DNA of 64,000 bases from Siderastrea siderea. Taxonomy: Eukaryota; Cnidaria; Anthozoa; Scleractinia; Rhizangiidae. Below, piece after piece: positions 9,767-17,748 of the stretch. The stretch spans positions 10,518,883-10,582,882 of the forward strand of contig OZ034979.1 of NCBI GenBank assembly GCA_964030785.1, in the 5' to 3' direction. Each line of letters starts with the position of its first letter. Positions within the stretch are counted from its first letter, which is position 1. The translations under genes and the position numbers were made by a program. The notes beneath the pieces are model-generated. The model was not told the DNA's origin. It made no database searches and saw only the letters and a program-made list of their open reading frames with translations.

Positions 9767-10403
9767 TTCTTTCATCGAAATTTCGGGCTACCTTTTTTTT
9801 GACCTTATCAACATACAAAAAACTATATGGATCCTTAGTGGCCTTTTTGTAATCCTCTTTGTTAACACCCAATTCTCTACAAATCATGGATTGTTCATTT
9901 CTTGATGGGAAATCGAAAATGCAATAATGTGAACTATTCAGTCTTATTGTTTTATCAGTTCCATAGTAGCTTTGACTTAAATATACACAACAACAATTTT
10001 TGTTTCTAGAATTGGTAAAGTAGTCACGTATCCGTTCGTCATTTTTCTTACCTGTATTCAAATAGTCATCAAATATGATTAATTTTTGGTTTTCATCAGA
10101 CAAATTTGTCAGAGGGATGATTTCATCGTTACTTGCTTCTATCACATCATAACCGACCTCTTTTGATATTGGTTCAAGAGATTTCAACAGATGCTTATAT
10201 TTGCTTTGGGAGAGATTTCGAGCATAAAGGTATATCTTATCAAAGAACAATAGCCTATATATCATATCCAGCAGAAGGTTGGTCTTACCACCACCAGATG
10301 GAGCACAAACTAGCATCCTTAAACATCGGTTTGGCATGAAACTCTTTAATTGAACAAAATCGTCATTGTCATCATCTTGGATGTCGTAATTTTGAATCTT
10401 CAT
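9762..10403 (-). CDS. A32-like genome-packaging ATPase
   Basis: 213 aa, the usual compact size of Polinton packaging ATPases of the FtsK-HerA superfamily. Walker A is APSGGGKT (about 34-41). Walker B is LIIFDD (about 108-112), followed by YLN. A sensor-type Ser-Gln lies in YLSQSYYGTDK (about 141-151), and the conserved FDFPSRNEQ comes just after. It powers translocation of the genome into the capsid. It is transcribed away from the plus-strand block, from the 130-bp divergent region at 10404-10532, and has no TCTAA in front. It is intact. Confidence 0.93.
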   Translation of the reverse strand: MKIQNYDIQDDDNDDFVQLKSFMPNRCLRMLVCAPSGGGKTNLLLDMIYRLLFFDKIYLYARNLSQSKYKHLLKSLEPISKEVGYDVIEASNDEIIPLTNLSDENQKLIIFDDYLNTGKKNDERIRDYFTNSRNKNCCCVYLSQSYYGTDKTIRLNSSHYCIFDFPSRNEQSMICRELGVNKEDYKKATKDPYSFLYVDKVKKKVARNFDERI

Positions 10404-10426
10404 ATGATATTATGTTATACAATTTC

Positions 10427-10462
10427 ACACGCTATGCGACACGCTATGCGACACGCTATGCG
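10427..10462. repeat. 12-bp triple repeat in divergent promoter region
   Basis: Three perfect head-to-tail copies of ACACGCTATGCG. Each contains CGCTATGCG, a short imperfect palindrome. They lie between the divergent ATPase and 10533 genes, which suggests a protein-binding array controlling both. Confidence 0.85.
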
Positions 10463-10532
10463 AGCGTTTTTATATATGATAACCCTAATTTTTCCGAACA
10501 AAATACGAAATTTTATGTAAACAAATGATATA

Positions 10533-11534
10533 ATGAGTTTACTCAAATGGAAAGAAATGGCTGAGAAACGATCTGAGCTTGGTAAAAAGATTAACACAGT
10601 AAGAGATACAATAAAACAAAAAAAGATATCTGATCAAATGGGTGAAGTCGAGGCAGAGAAACTTTTCAAACCTATAACATCTGAGTTAAAGGAACTTACA
10701 GCCCCAAAAGCACCGTTGAGAAGATTGGTAAAGAAAAAGCGACCTGTTCCAGATTATGGTCTCGAAATAGGAGATGATGAGGATGTCCCTGATTATGGTC
10801 TAGAAGATCTATTCGGTGAACAAGTTCAACCACAAGATGACAAACAATTGGTTCCAAAACCTCCATCTTATGAAGATGTCCTTGAGGATTTAGCATCAGG
10901 TAAAAAACAAATGTATATAGATCCAGAATACATGTATGAACCTGAAGATCTTCCTCCAGAATACGAAGAAGAAGAAGTACCAGATTAAGAAATTCTTGAA
11001 GAGGATAGAATTAACCGAGTTTTGGATGATCTTGAATTAGCGAACTACGATGATATTGAATTACGACTTCGACAAGAAGATATGAATAACAAAAAGAGGA
11101 AATCTTATCTTACCAAGACCCTGAAGACAGCAAAAGAGAAAAGGTTTCAACTAACTGGCTATTGGAGTCATATCACTAAACAATTAAATAAAGGTATAAT
11201 TACTGAAGCTGAGGCTCAATATCGAAGAAAGGTCATTAATGATACGAGGAAGGTTCTAAATGATTATATCGATTACAACAATCAAAAACTGAAAGACATT
11301 AAAGGATCTGGTTTGAAGAAAAAAACAAAAAGAGGTGGACAGGTAATGTTTTTCAACAATCCGACAGAAATGATTAAAAAACTTGAACTGATTATCGGAT
11401 CAATGATTGCCGGAAATAATAGCATCGAATTACGGAATACTGGCGTCGCTCTTCTCGACATCTTGTTAAGAAATTCAATACTCAATAGGTCACAATACAA
11501 CAAAATATACAAAAACTATTTTAGTCTAAACTAA
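10533..11534 (+). pseudogene. PPxY-containing virion protein gene with in-frame stop
   Basis: One reading frame broken by a TAA at 10986-10988. The upstream part codes for 151 aa and the downstream part, same phase, for about 180 aa. Part 1 starts with a basic helix (MSLLKWKEMAEK). It has repeated VPDYGLE (about 72-78 and 86-91), the PPxY motifs PPSY (110-113) and PPEY (141-144), and an acidic end. Part 2 is basic, with an adenain-type site IKGS-G and a conserved-looking helical C-terminus (LELIIGSMIAGNNS). From memory, related cnidarian Polintons encode one continuous protein here. PPxY motifs recruit NEDD4-type ubiquitin ligases, and adenovirus protein VI uses one. A role as a minor virion protein is inference. 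A point mutation is the likely cause of the stop. Confidence 0.7.
11525..11529 (+). promoter_or_regulatory. TCTAA late-type promoter motif (penton)
   Basis: TCTAA 18 nt before the ATG at 11543, with TGTATAA between. It lies inside the last codons of the upstream gene. Confidence 0.65.
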
Positions 11535-11542
11535 TTGTATAA

Positions 11543-12313
11543 ATGAATAGACAACTCGTATTATCCAGTCATACCATTAAAGGCATAAGTGGTAATAAAC
11601 CATCGGATTTCACAATAAAATACAGTAATCCCATAATACTGGATTCAAACAGACAATATGAAATCGGCCTCGACCGAATCATTTCGATGTCATTCACATG
11701 GTTTAACATTACGAAAGAACTCAATAATCAGAAAATAAGATATTCGACAGATAGTGGTGCTAATTGGACGGAAATTATATTCAACCCTGGAGTATGGAAT
11801 TACATTGATTTTGACAATTTAATCAAAGAAAAAACAAAAACAGGGACATCATCAAACCCTCAATATCCTATCACTCTCGAGTTTGACGATACAATATTTC
11901 GAACAATAATAACACTTGCATCAAATTACAGATTAGATCTTACTCAAAGTAATTTTAATGATCTTATTGGTTTCAATAAAAAGATTCTAACAAGTAGTGT
12001 AAATGTCGGAGATTACATTCCTAATCTCTCACAAGACAGAGAAATATTGAATGTTCATTGTGATTTGATAAGTGACAGTCTTGTGGATGGTGAAGAGTCA
12101 GATATTATATATAGTTTCAGTACTTCAACTCTCACTCCGAGTTATAGTTTCACACAAGAGCCTCGACGAGTACAGTTCAATCCAGTCAATAAAAATACGA
12201 TTCATAAAATTCGGATTTATATCACCGACGGCAAACGAAGAATCATTGATCTTAATCATAGTGACACTTCATTCAGTTTGATTTTAAGAGAGAAGAGAGA
12301 TTTATCTAACTAA
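11543..12313 (+). CDS. Minor capsid protein (penton-like, single jelly roll)
   Basis: 256 aa, the usual length of Polinton penton proteins. The sequence is strand-rich with few charged helices. The N-terminal pattern (SGNKPSDFTIKYSNPIILDSN, about 16-36) and a following aromatic stretch (MSFTWFNIT) match this family as I know it. The protein would form the pentameric vertices and anchor the fibre. It lies directly upstream of the small virion protein and major capsid genes and shares their TCTAA promoter layout. It is intact. Confidence 0.8.
   Translation: MNRQLVLSSHTIKGISGNKPSDFTIKYSNPIILDSNRQYEIGLDRIISMSFTWFNITKELNNQKIRYSTDSGANWTEIIFNPGVWNYIDFDNLIKEKTKTGTSSNPQYPITLEFDDTIFRTIITLASNYRLDLTQSNFNDLIGFNKKILTSSVNVGDYIPNLSQDREILNVHCDLISDSLVDGEESDIIYSFSTSTLTPSYSFTQEPRRVQFNPVNKNTIHKIRIYITDGKRRIIDLNHSDTSFSLILREKRDLSN
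12305..12309 (+). promoter_or_regulatory. TCTAA late-type promoter motif
   Basis: TCTAA exactly 18 nt before the ATG at 12323, inside the end of the penton gene, with TTATAT just before the ATG. Confidence 0.65.
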
Positions 12314-12322
12314 TAGTTATAT

Positions 12323-12685
12323 ATGTCGTCGTATGAATACAAGCGAATTTATCACCCGAAACTAGGTCGTTTTGTGTATAAGCATAAAGGATCTGGGATT
12401 ATTGTTGATAACATATTCAAACCAGTTGGAAGGGTGTTAAGTAAAGTTCCAGAAATGGTTTTAAAACCTTTTGCCAAAAAAGCGCTTGAATCTGGTATTT
12501 CACATGCTGGAGACAAACTTGGAAAAAAAGCAGCTGAAAAAAGCGGGGAGCTTATTATGAGAAAATTACACGGTTTAACTAAACAACCAATGAATGAAAT
12601 CGTGAAACCAACCAAACCTACTAAACCAAAACAAGAAGACTACAACACGATTCTGAATAGACTTATATCTGGTACTGGATATTAA
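12323..12685 (+). CDS. Small basic virion protein
   Basis: 120 aa, very basic. It has a central amphipathic helical region (about 35-85: KPFAKKALESGIS, KLGKKAAEKSGEL) and a Lys/Pro linker (about 93-103). The C-terminus ends in ISGTGY, where ISGT-G fits the adenain consensus (M/I/L)XGX-G, so the last two residues could be trimmed. A position between penton and major capsid, with the late-type promoter, suggests a capsid cement, core or membrane-active protein. No specific family is recognised. Confidence 0.7.
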   Translation: MSSYEYKRIYHPKLGRFVYKHKGSGIIVDNIFKPVGRVLSKVPEMVLKPFAKKALESGISHAGDKLGKKAAEKSGELIMRKLHGLTKQPMNEIVKPTKPTKPKQEDYNTILNRLISGTGY

Positions 12686-12698
12686 AAAGTGAATTTTA

Positions 12699-12703
12699 TC
12701 TAA
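12699..12703 (+). promoter_or_regulatory. TCTAA late-type promoter motif (major capsid)
   Basis: TCTAA 18 nt before the major capsid ATG at 12717, with CATATAA between. The same spacing as for the genes at 11543 and 12323. Confidence 0.7.
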
Positions 12704-12716
12704 ACTACTCATATAA

Positions 12717-14006
12717 ATGAGTTTCAGAACAAATGAAAATCTACAACGATATGAATACGTTCGTTTCCATTTGGATAATGTCATTGAGCAACCTGCCAAC
12801 AATCAAAGCCAGAAAAAGACGGGTTACAGATTCACAATCAACGATCGGTCGACTATGTTTGATTTCTTCAATGGGTATTTCGAAGTAACTAAAGAGCTTC
12901 AAAAAAGGGCAGATGGTGCTGGATATGCTGCAGCAGATCGCATCACAATGATAAACGGATCTCACAGTCTAATCAGACATATGGTTATCAAATCTTCAGG
13001 CAAAATCGTGTATGAGAGTGATAATTTGCATCGAATAACGAATGTCAAAAATCTTCTTGAATACAGTGATGATTATAGTAGATCCGTTGGAAAGAATTCG
13101 TTTTGGTATCTTGATACTGATAATACAACAGCAAATACAAATGTAGGTTTCGAATCCCGCCGCATTTTAACCCAAGCTGCTCAGGATGATGGTAATGGTG
13201 GAGCTAGATCGATTAACGATTTGATACCGTTGAACCGATACAGTTTTTTTCAAGAATTAGAAAGAAAAATGTTGCCTCCGATGCAGCTCACAATTGAACT
13301 TACACTTAACGAAGACAGTGAATTAATTCACAAAGCAGGAGCGGCTGACGATGGAAGGGTTGTAGTAAAAAGATTGTATCTTTGGCTACCAAGATTGATC
13401 CCAAAAGACATTATGTATAGTAATTTCGTTTCAGAGTTTCTCAAGCCAACAACCTGGACATATATGCGAGATCTCTACAATCAGTCAGCAAATACCAGAG
13501 CTATTCAGAATATGTTTCAAATCAGTCCAGCTATCGACCACGTTAAACATGTTTTTGTTTATCTCCAACGGACAGATGCACCAAATAATAATGAAGAAGA
13601 GAGGAGTCCATATTTGTTTGACACTTTCAAACTCAATGCAGCTAATGCTAACAGCTCTTTATCAAGCTGTAGGCTTGAATATGGGAATAACGTTTTTTAC
13701 CCAGAGCTCGAATATGATGCAGATTCAAAAATTAGGATATTCAATGATCTTATGAGTTATGCATTTCGTAAAAACGATTATAACAGTGGGACACAATTGA
13801 ATATAGCAAATTACACCAGTTTATATGGTCTTATCTATTTCGATTTGTCATATCAGAAAGAGGTAGTGACAAGAGATCCTAAACAGTTGATTCTCCATTA
13901 TCGTCTCAATGTAGCCCCAGCAGCAAACGTCCGAGCTCATAGCATTGTATTTTACGAGAGTGAGGTTGTTGTTAAGACAGTTGGAAACGAATTGATGATA
14001 GTTTAA
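12717..14006 (+). CDS. Major capsid protein (double jelly roll)
   Basis: 429 aa, in the normal range for Polinton major capsid proteins. It is rich in beta strands and Asn/Tyr. Recognisable points include the start (NENLQRYEYVRFHLDN), TINDRSTMFDFFNGYFEV (about 40-57), LERKMLPPMQLTIELTL (about 183-199) and the end EVVVKTVGNELMIV. It should form trimeric pseudo-hexagonal capsomers. Its conservation is the main reason to regard Polintons as endogenous viruses. It is intact, with a TCTAA motif 18 nt upstream. Confidence 0.92.
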   Translation: MSFRTNENLQRYEYVRFHLDNVIEQPANNQSQKKTGYRFTINDRSTMFDFFNGYFEVTKELQKRADGAGYAAADRITMINGSHSLIRHMVIKSSGKIVYESDNLHRITNVKNLLEYSDDYSRSVGKNSFWYLDTDNTTANTNVGFESRRILTQAAQDDGNGGARSINDLIPLNRYSFFQELERKMLPPMQLTIELTLNEDSELIHKAGAADDGRVVVKRLYLWLPRLIPKDIMYSNFVSEFLKPTTWTYMRDLYNQSANTRAIQNMFQISPAIDHVKHVFVYLQRTDAPNNNEEERSPYLFDTFKLNAANANSSLSSCRLEYGNNVFYPELEYDADSKIRIFNDLMSYAFRKNDYNSGTQLNIANYTSLYGLIYFDLSYQKEVVTRDPKQLILHYRLNVAPAANVRAHSIVFYESEVVVKTVGNELMIV

Positions 14007-14065
14007 ATAAATAAGTTTTACATCGATGAAAATTTAGATTAATATGTTTTTTAAAATAGAATTTA

Positions 14066-14070
14066 TCTAA
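14066..14070 (+). promoter_or_regulatory. TCTAA late-type promoter motif
   Basis: TCTAA 15 nt before the ATG at 14081, then CATATAATAT. Confidence 0.65.
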
Positions 14071-14080
14071 CATATAATAT

Positions 14081-14836
14081 ATGACACAACTATACGAAAT
14101 TAAAGTTAGTTTATCACCAAACCAGAAAAAAAATCTTAGTAGCGCGTATCATAAAAGAGAAACTATCGTTTTGAGACTGACAAAGGATTCATTATCTGGG
14201 AATGACACTCTATACGTACCTCAGAATATAGTTAAGCGATTGGATAAAAATAGAAAATTGAAAAAGGGAATGGACATTAAACTTTCTAAAACAAACATTA
14301 GAAAGCAATTAGGTGGATCTCTTCTGTCTACAGTTCTGTCGCTTGGAAGAACTTTTGCTCCAACGATTGCTAAGACTCTTGGATTGTCGGCTTTAGCTGG
14401 AGCAGCTAGTGAAGGAGCATCTCAGATCATCAAAAAGATATCTGGAAAAGGAATTCAAACTGGTGGGTTTCTCATACCACAAAATAAAATCAACCAGTTG
14501 ATAGCATATAAACATCTTTTGACCACAAAACAAAAACAAGATATATTAAATGCTCTACAAACAGGCTCTGGTGTTCATATAAAACCGACTAAAGTACAAC
14601 AGGGTGGCTTTCTAGGGACTCTTTTGGCTGGTATAGCTGCTCCTCTTGCTATTGAGGCATTAAAGAAAATCACTGGTAAAGGTGCCCCTCAGATGGGTCA
14701 ACCGAAACAAAGACCACCCAGATCTATATCACAACTAACCAATGATAATCAGGATGGTGGTTTGTTAGTTCCGATGTACAGAACTCCACCTTTTTATGGA
14801 AATTGGCCGAACGATACAATCGGTATGGGAATTTAA
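14081..14836 (+). CDS. Protease-processed membrane-active virion protein
   Basis: 251 aa. The basic N-terminal domain (1-75) is followed by two Gly/Ala/Leu-rich hydrophobic stretches (about 80-112 and 176-195). Adenain-type sites follow each: ISGK-G at 120-124 and ITGK-G at 197-201. Four GGF/GGS/GGL motifs are spaced along the protein, and PPFY (236-239) is a PPxY motif. Hydrophobic amphipathic segments, protease sites and PPxY together recall adenovirus protein VI, which lyses endosomes after maturation; homology is not claimed. After the TAA at 14834-14836 the same frame stays open to a TAA at 14924-14926 with a plausible Lys/Gly/Leu-rich tail. From memory, relatives have such a tail, so the stop may be premature. 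Confidence 0.72.
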   Translation: MTQLYEIKVSLSPNQKKNLSSAYHKRETIVLRLTKDSLSGNDTLYVPQNIVKRLDKNRKLKKGMDIKLSKTNIRKQLGGSLLSTVLSLGRTFAPTIAKTLGLSALAGAASEGASQIIKKISGKGIQTGGFLIPQNKINQLIAYKHLLTTKQKQDILNALQTGSGVHIKPTKVQQGGFLGTLLAGIAAPLAIEALKKITGKGAPQMGQPKQRPPRSISQLTNDNQDGGLLVPMYRTPPFYGNWPNDTIGMGI

Positions 14837-15384
14837 AAAAAAACTCCAAAAAAAAAGGGCGAAGGCCCGCTATTAGGAAAAAACTCACCCTTCAAAAAAG
14901 TCCCTCTTCTAAACATTTTGTTGTAAAACCAAAATTCCATAACAATGTCCCATTAAGCAATTACGATTTAATAAAATGGTGTAAATATCTGAATATCCCA
15001 ATTAAAGATGTTCTGTCTAGAGATGAATCAGTGCCCCACAATCATAGACAGGCTCTATTCATTTACAATCTTGAACCGAGTTATATGTCAGGGAGTCATT
15101 GGGTGGCTAATTATGTTAAGGACAAAGTCCTCAATTACTTTGATAGCTTTGGTTTACCTCCCTTCCAAGAAATTGTCAATCACGCAAGAAAAAATAATTT
15201 AACACTTCTTCATCAGAACAATCAAATACAAAATTTACTGACGACAACATGCGGTTACTTCTGTTTATACTTTTTGAATGAGATGAATAAGGGTAAATCA
15301 TATTTTGATCTGTTGGAAGTTTTCGACATATACGATACGACGAAGAATGAGAAATTCTTAGAACAGTATTTCAAAAATATCTAA
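14749..15384 (+). CDS. Adenain-type cysteine protease, start unclear
   Basis: The conserved domain is intact. Counted from the TTG at 14803 (193-aa frame), the catalytic residues are His99 in GSHW, Asp114 in YFDSFG, Gln141 or Gln143, and Cys150 in TTTCGYFC, the order of adenovirus protease (family C5). It matures virion precursors. The start is odd. The frame opens at 14749 but has no ATG before the domain, and the first in-frame Met lies inside it. An ATG at 14945-14947, just before the conserved PLSNYDL, is out of phase and stops after three codons. Options are a one-base error near 14950, a -1 frameshift from the overlapping upstream gene, or a non-AUG start. A TCTAA at about 14908 precedes it. 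Confidence 0.85.
   Translation, partial: SGWWFVSSDVQNSTFLWKLAERYNRYGNLKKNSKKKGRRPAIRKKLTLQKSPSSKHFVVKPKFHNNVPLSNYDLIKWCKYLNIPIKDVLSRDESVPHNHRQALFIYNLEPSYMSGSHWVANYVKDKVLNYFDSFGLPPFQEIVNHARKNNLTLLHQNNQIQNLLTTTCGYFCLYFLNEMNKGKSYFDLLEVFDIYDTTKNEKFLEQYFKNI
15380..15384 (+). promoter_or_regulatory. TCTAA late-type promoter motif
   Basis: TCTAA 14 nt before the ATG at 15394. It contains the stop codon of the protease gene. Confidence 0.65.
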
Positions 15385-15393
15385 CTCATATAT

Positions 15394-15798
15394 ATGGTCA
15401 AAAGTTATTGTGTAAAACAAAAAAAGGTCACAGAATGTGTACCAGGAAGTGAAAGATATGTGAGAGCCAAAAATAACAGACTTATGATGAAATGTATTTG
15501 TGGTGAATGTGGTATTACGAAAACCAAATTTATCAAAAGCCAAAAGGGAGGTGAAAATCCATTAGGTAAAGCTTTTGAGGCAGCCAAAATAGCCGAACAA
15601 ATAACTCGCAAAGTAATTCCATCAACCAACCATGTATTTGACCGATATTGGTCTGGTGATATCTTGAAAGGTGCTTTCACAGGATCAACAGGTATCACAA
15701 GCAAGAAATTCTGGACTAAACCAAAGAAGGGTACTGTCATGCGTTTGGTGAAAAATCCGAAAACTGGTAAATATGAAAACGTATATATTGAACCTTAA
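15394..15798 (+). CDS. Zinc-ribbon virion protein, paralogue 1
   Basis: 134 aa. Its N-terminal 50 residues are nearly the same as those of the next gene (YCVKQKKVTECVPGSERY, then a second Cys cluster at 34, 36 and 39). The layout resembles the small DUF5679-type ribbon of DNA viruses, but the first CxxC is reduced to Cys-Val-Lys-Gln. The rest is basic and ends in a beta-hairpin-like KNPKTGKYENVYIEP. The two genes are a tandem duplication of the ribbon module with different C-terminal parts. Function is unknown; the late-type promoter and position argue for a virion protein. Confidence 0.7.
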   Translation: MVKSYCVKQKKVTECVPGSERYVRAKNNRLMMKCICGECGITKTKFIKSQKGGENPLGKAFEAAKIAEQITRKVIPSTNHVFDRYWSGDILKGAFTGSTGITSKKFWTKPKKGTVMRLVKNPKTGKYENVYIEP

Positions 15799-15803
15799 TC
15801 TAA

Positions 15804-15808
15804 TCTAA
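15804..15808 (+). promoter_or_regulatory. TCTAA late-type promoter motif
   Basis: TCTAA 16 nt before the ATG at 15820; a second TCTAA overlaps at 15799-15803. Confidence 0.65.
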
Positions 15809-15819
15809 TCATATTATAT

Positions 15820-16668
15820 ATGAAATCATATTGCGTGAAACAAAAAAAGGTCACAGAATGTGTACCCGGGAGTGAACGATATGAAAAGGCTATAAATGGG
15901 AGGCTTATGCTTAAATGTACTTGTGCAGAATGTGGAATCATTAAAACGAAATTCGTTAAACAGGCGAGAAACGGGGTCAGCCCGTCGTCAGGGGCGGGCA
16001 TATTAGATACAGTAGCATCGACTGGTACTGATTTATTGATTCACCACGGTATTCCTTGGCTTGGAAAAAAGGCAGTTGAAATGGGACGATATTATGGATC
16101 AGAAGCCTTGAGAAACCCAAAACTGCAGAAAAAGGCTATCGATTATGCTCTGGATAAGTTGAATCCAATGATTCAGAATGTCGGAAGTCAAGCTCTTGAT
16201 CAATTATCTACTAAAATCAGACCAAATAGAAAGTATAAAACCAACAGAAAGGATTTGGATGGCGCAGGTGTTGATATCCATAAACTAATTGGGAAAATAC
16301 CGAGACCAAAAGCTGGATGGACTCCTGGAAAGTATAAATACATGGGGGCATATAACCCTCTCGATAAACAGTTAGAGTACGATAAAAACACTGGAGAGGT
16401 CACCAAGTGGCACGTACAACCTTACAATGAAGTTGATAGAATATCAGCTCATCATGATATTTGTTATGATATGGGGAAAAACAAAAATGAATGTGACAAA
16501 GTAATGGTCAAGTCATTGGATAAAATACCTTATGGACAGATGCCAAAATGGGGACAAACAGCACGATTTCTAATCAACACAAAACAAAAACTAGGTCTTG
16601 GTGTAAAACAAAGGAAGACAAAAAACGGAAAAGGCCGTCGAGTGAAGAAAACTGGCAAAAAGAATTAG
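15820..16668 (+). CDS. Zinc-ribbon/phospholipase A2 virion protein
   Basis: 282 aa in three parts. Residues 1-50 are the Cys-containing ribbon shared with the gene before. Residues 60-140 have a helical, partly hydrophobic region. A phospholipase A2-like domain follows (about 165-235) with the His-Asp dyad in AHHDICYDMG (His212, Asp213) and Asp206 in EVDRIS. The adenain-type site LDGA-G (146-150) lies just before the PLA2 part, so the protease could free it. The C-terminus is very basic. PLA2 domains of this kind in parvovirus VP1 and in adintoviruses are used to breach endosomes. The last 121 bases overlap the open frame of the integrase. Confidence 0.82.
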   Translation: MKSYCVKQKKVTECVPGSERYEKAINGRLMLKCTCAECGIIKTKFVKQARNGVSPSSGAGILDTVASTGTDLLIHHGIPWLGKKAVEMGRYYGSEALRNPKLQKKAIDYALDKLNPMIQNVGSQALDQLSTKIRPNRKYKTNRKDLDGAGVDIHKLIGKIPRPKAGWTPGKYKYMGAYNPLDKQLEYDKNTGEVTKWHVQPYNEVDRISAHHDICYDMGKNKNECDKVMVKSLDKIPYGQMPKWGQTARFLINTKQKLGLGVKQRKTKNGKGRRVKKTGKKN

Positions 16669-17585
16669 CTGATGAATTACATAAACCGATAAAGCGTAAC
16701 TTCACCCGGCGGCGGGTAATTGTAAACCATATTGACGAGACATGGTGTTCAGATCTTATTGAGATGCAACAGTTTAGTCGATGGAACGATGGCTACAGAT
16801 ACCTTCTCATGGTTCTAGATGTGTTTAGTAAATATGGTTGGATTGTCCCTTTAAAGGATAAGAAAGGAGAAACTGTTGCTGAAGCATTCAAAACAATCCT
16901 TAAAGAAGGTAGAAAACCGGAATATTTATGGACTGATAAAGGGAAAGAATATTATAACAAACATGTTAAGGAACTACTTGATAAGAATAAAATAACCTTG
17001 TACTCAACCGAAAATGAAGAGAAAAGTAGCGTATGCGAACGATGGAATCGAACAATTAAAACCAAGATGTGGAAGCAGTTTACTGTTCAAGGTAATACAC
17101 AGTATCTTGAAATGTTACCCAAATTAGTGAAACAGTATAACAATACCAGACATTCAAGCACAAAGATGACACCTACAGAAGCAAGCAAAAAGAAAAATGA
17201 AGGAGTTGTTTACTTTAATCTGTATGGTGATATGGAAACATTAAGACAGAAACCAAAGTTCAAAGTCGGTGATAAAGTGAGAATAAGTAAATACAAGAGA
17301 AAAGTGTTTGATAAGGGCTATACACCAAATTGGTCTGAGGAAATTTTTACAGTTGATGAAATCCAATCCACTCTTCCTGTCACTTACAGACTGAAGGATC
17401 TCAATAATGAGGAGATAAAGGGATCATTTTATGAACCCGAATTGCTTAAAGCTACACAAGAGGTATTCAGAATCGATAAAGTCATTCGGAGAGATTATAA
17501 AAAGAAGCAAGCTTTTGTGAAGTGGAAAGGATACAGTGATGAATTTAACAGTTGGATTCCGTTCAAGAACTTGAATGATATATAA
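16548..17585 (+). CDS. Polinton integrase with chromodomain
   Basis: 345 aa from the first ATG, though conserved sequence begins near residue 35. The rve (retroviral integrase) core has Asp69 in CSDLIEM, Asp130 in LWTDKGKEY and Glu164 in SVCERWNRT, the DDE triad. A basic linker with KFKVGDKVRISKYK (about 239-252) follows. The C-terminal chromodomain (about 295-345) has FVKWKGYSDEFNSWIP, with the aromatic residues that bind methylated histone tails. The enzyme inserts the element with a 6-bp stagger, which matches the ATAACG duplication seen here. The start overlaps the PLA2 gene in another frame. It is intact. Confidence 0.93.
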   Translation: MGTNSTISNQHKTKTRSWCKTKEDKKRKRPSSEENWQKELADELHKPIKRNFTRRRVIVNHIDETWCSDLIEMQQFSRWNDGYRYLLMVLDVFSKYGWIVPLKDKKGETVAEAFKTILKEGRKPEYLWTDKGKEYYNKHVKELLDKNKITLYSTENEEKSSVCERWNRTIKTKMWKQFTVQGNTQYLEMLPKLVKQYNNTRHSSTKMTPTEASKKKNEGVVYFNLYGDMETLRQKPKFKVGDKVRISKYKRKVFDKGYTPNWSEEIFTVDEIQSTLPVTYRLKDLNNEEIKGSFYEPELLKATQEVFRIDKVIRRDYKKKQAFVKWKGYSDEFNSWIPFKNLNDI

Positions 17586-17748
17586 ATTATTTAAGCAAAT
17601 ATTATCTAATATATATTATATCGATTGATACAGTATATACTGTCTTTTGCTTGTGGTAGCCAAAAACCAGATTGTTTCTGGCTATTAAGAATATATAACC
17701 ATATTATATGAATACCGTAACTGGTGAGAAATTATATACATATATATT
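17586..17748. other. Spacer with orphan TCTAA and palindrome
   Basis: TCTAA at 17605-17609 is followed at the expected distance by ATC rather than ATG, so no gene follows it. ACAGTATATACTGT at 17630-17643 is a perfect 14-bp palindrome, and TAGCCA/TGGCTA words at about 17660-17685 form a small stem-loop. This may be a decayed gene start or a terminator-like structure. Confidence 0.4.
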
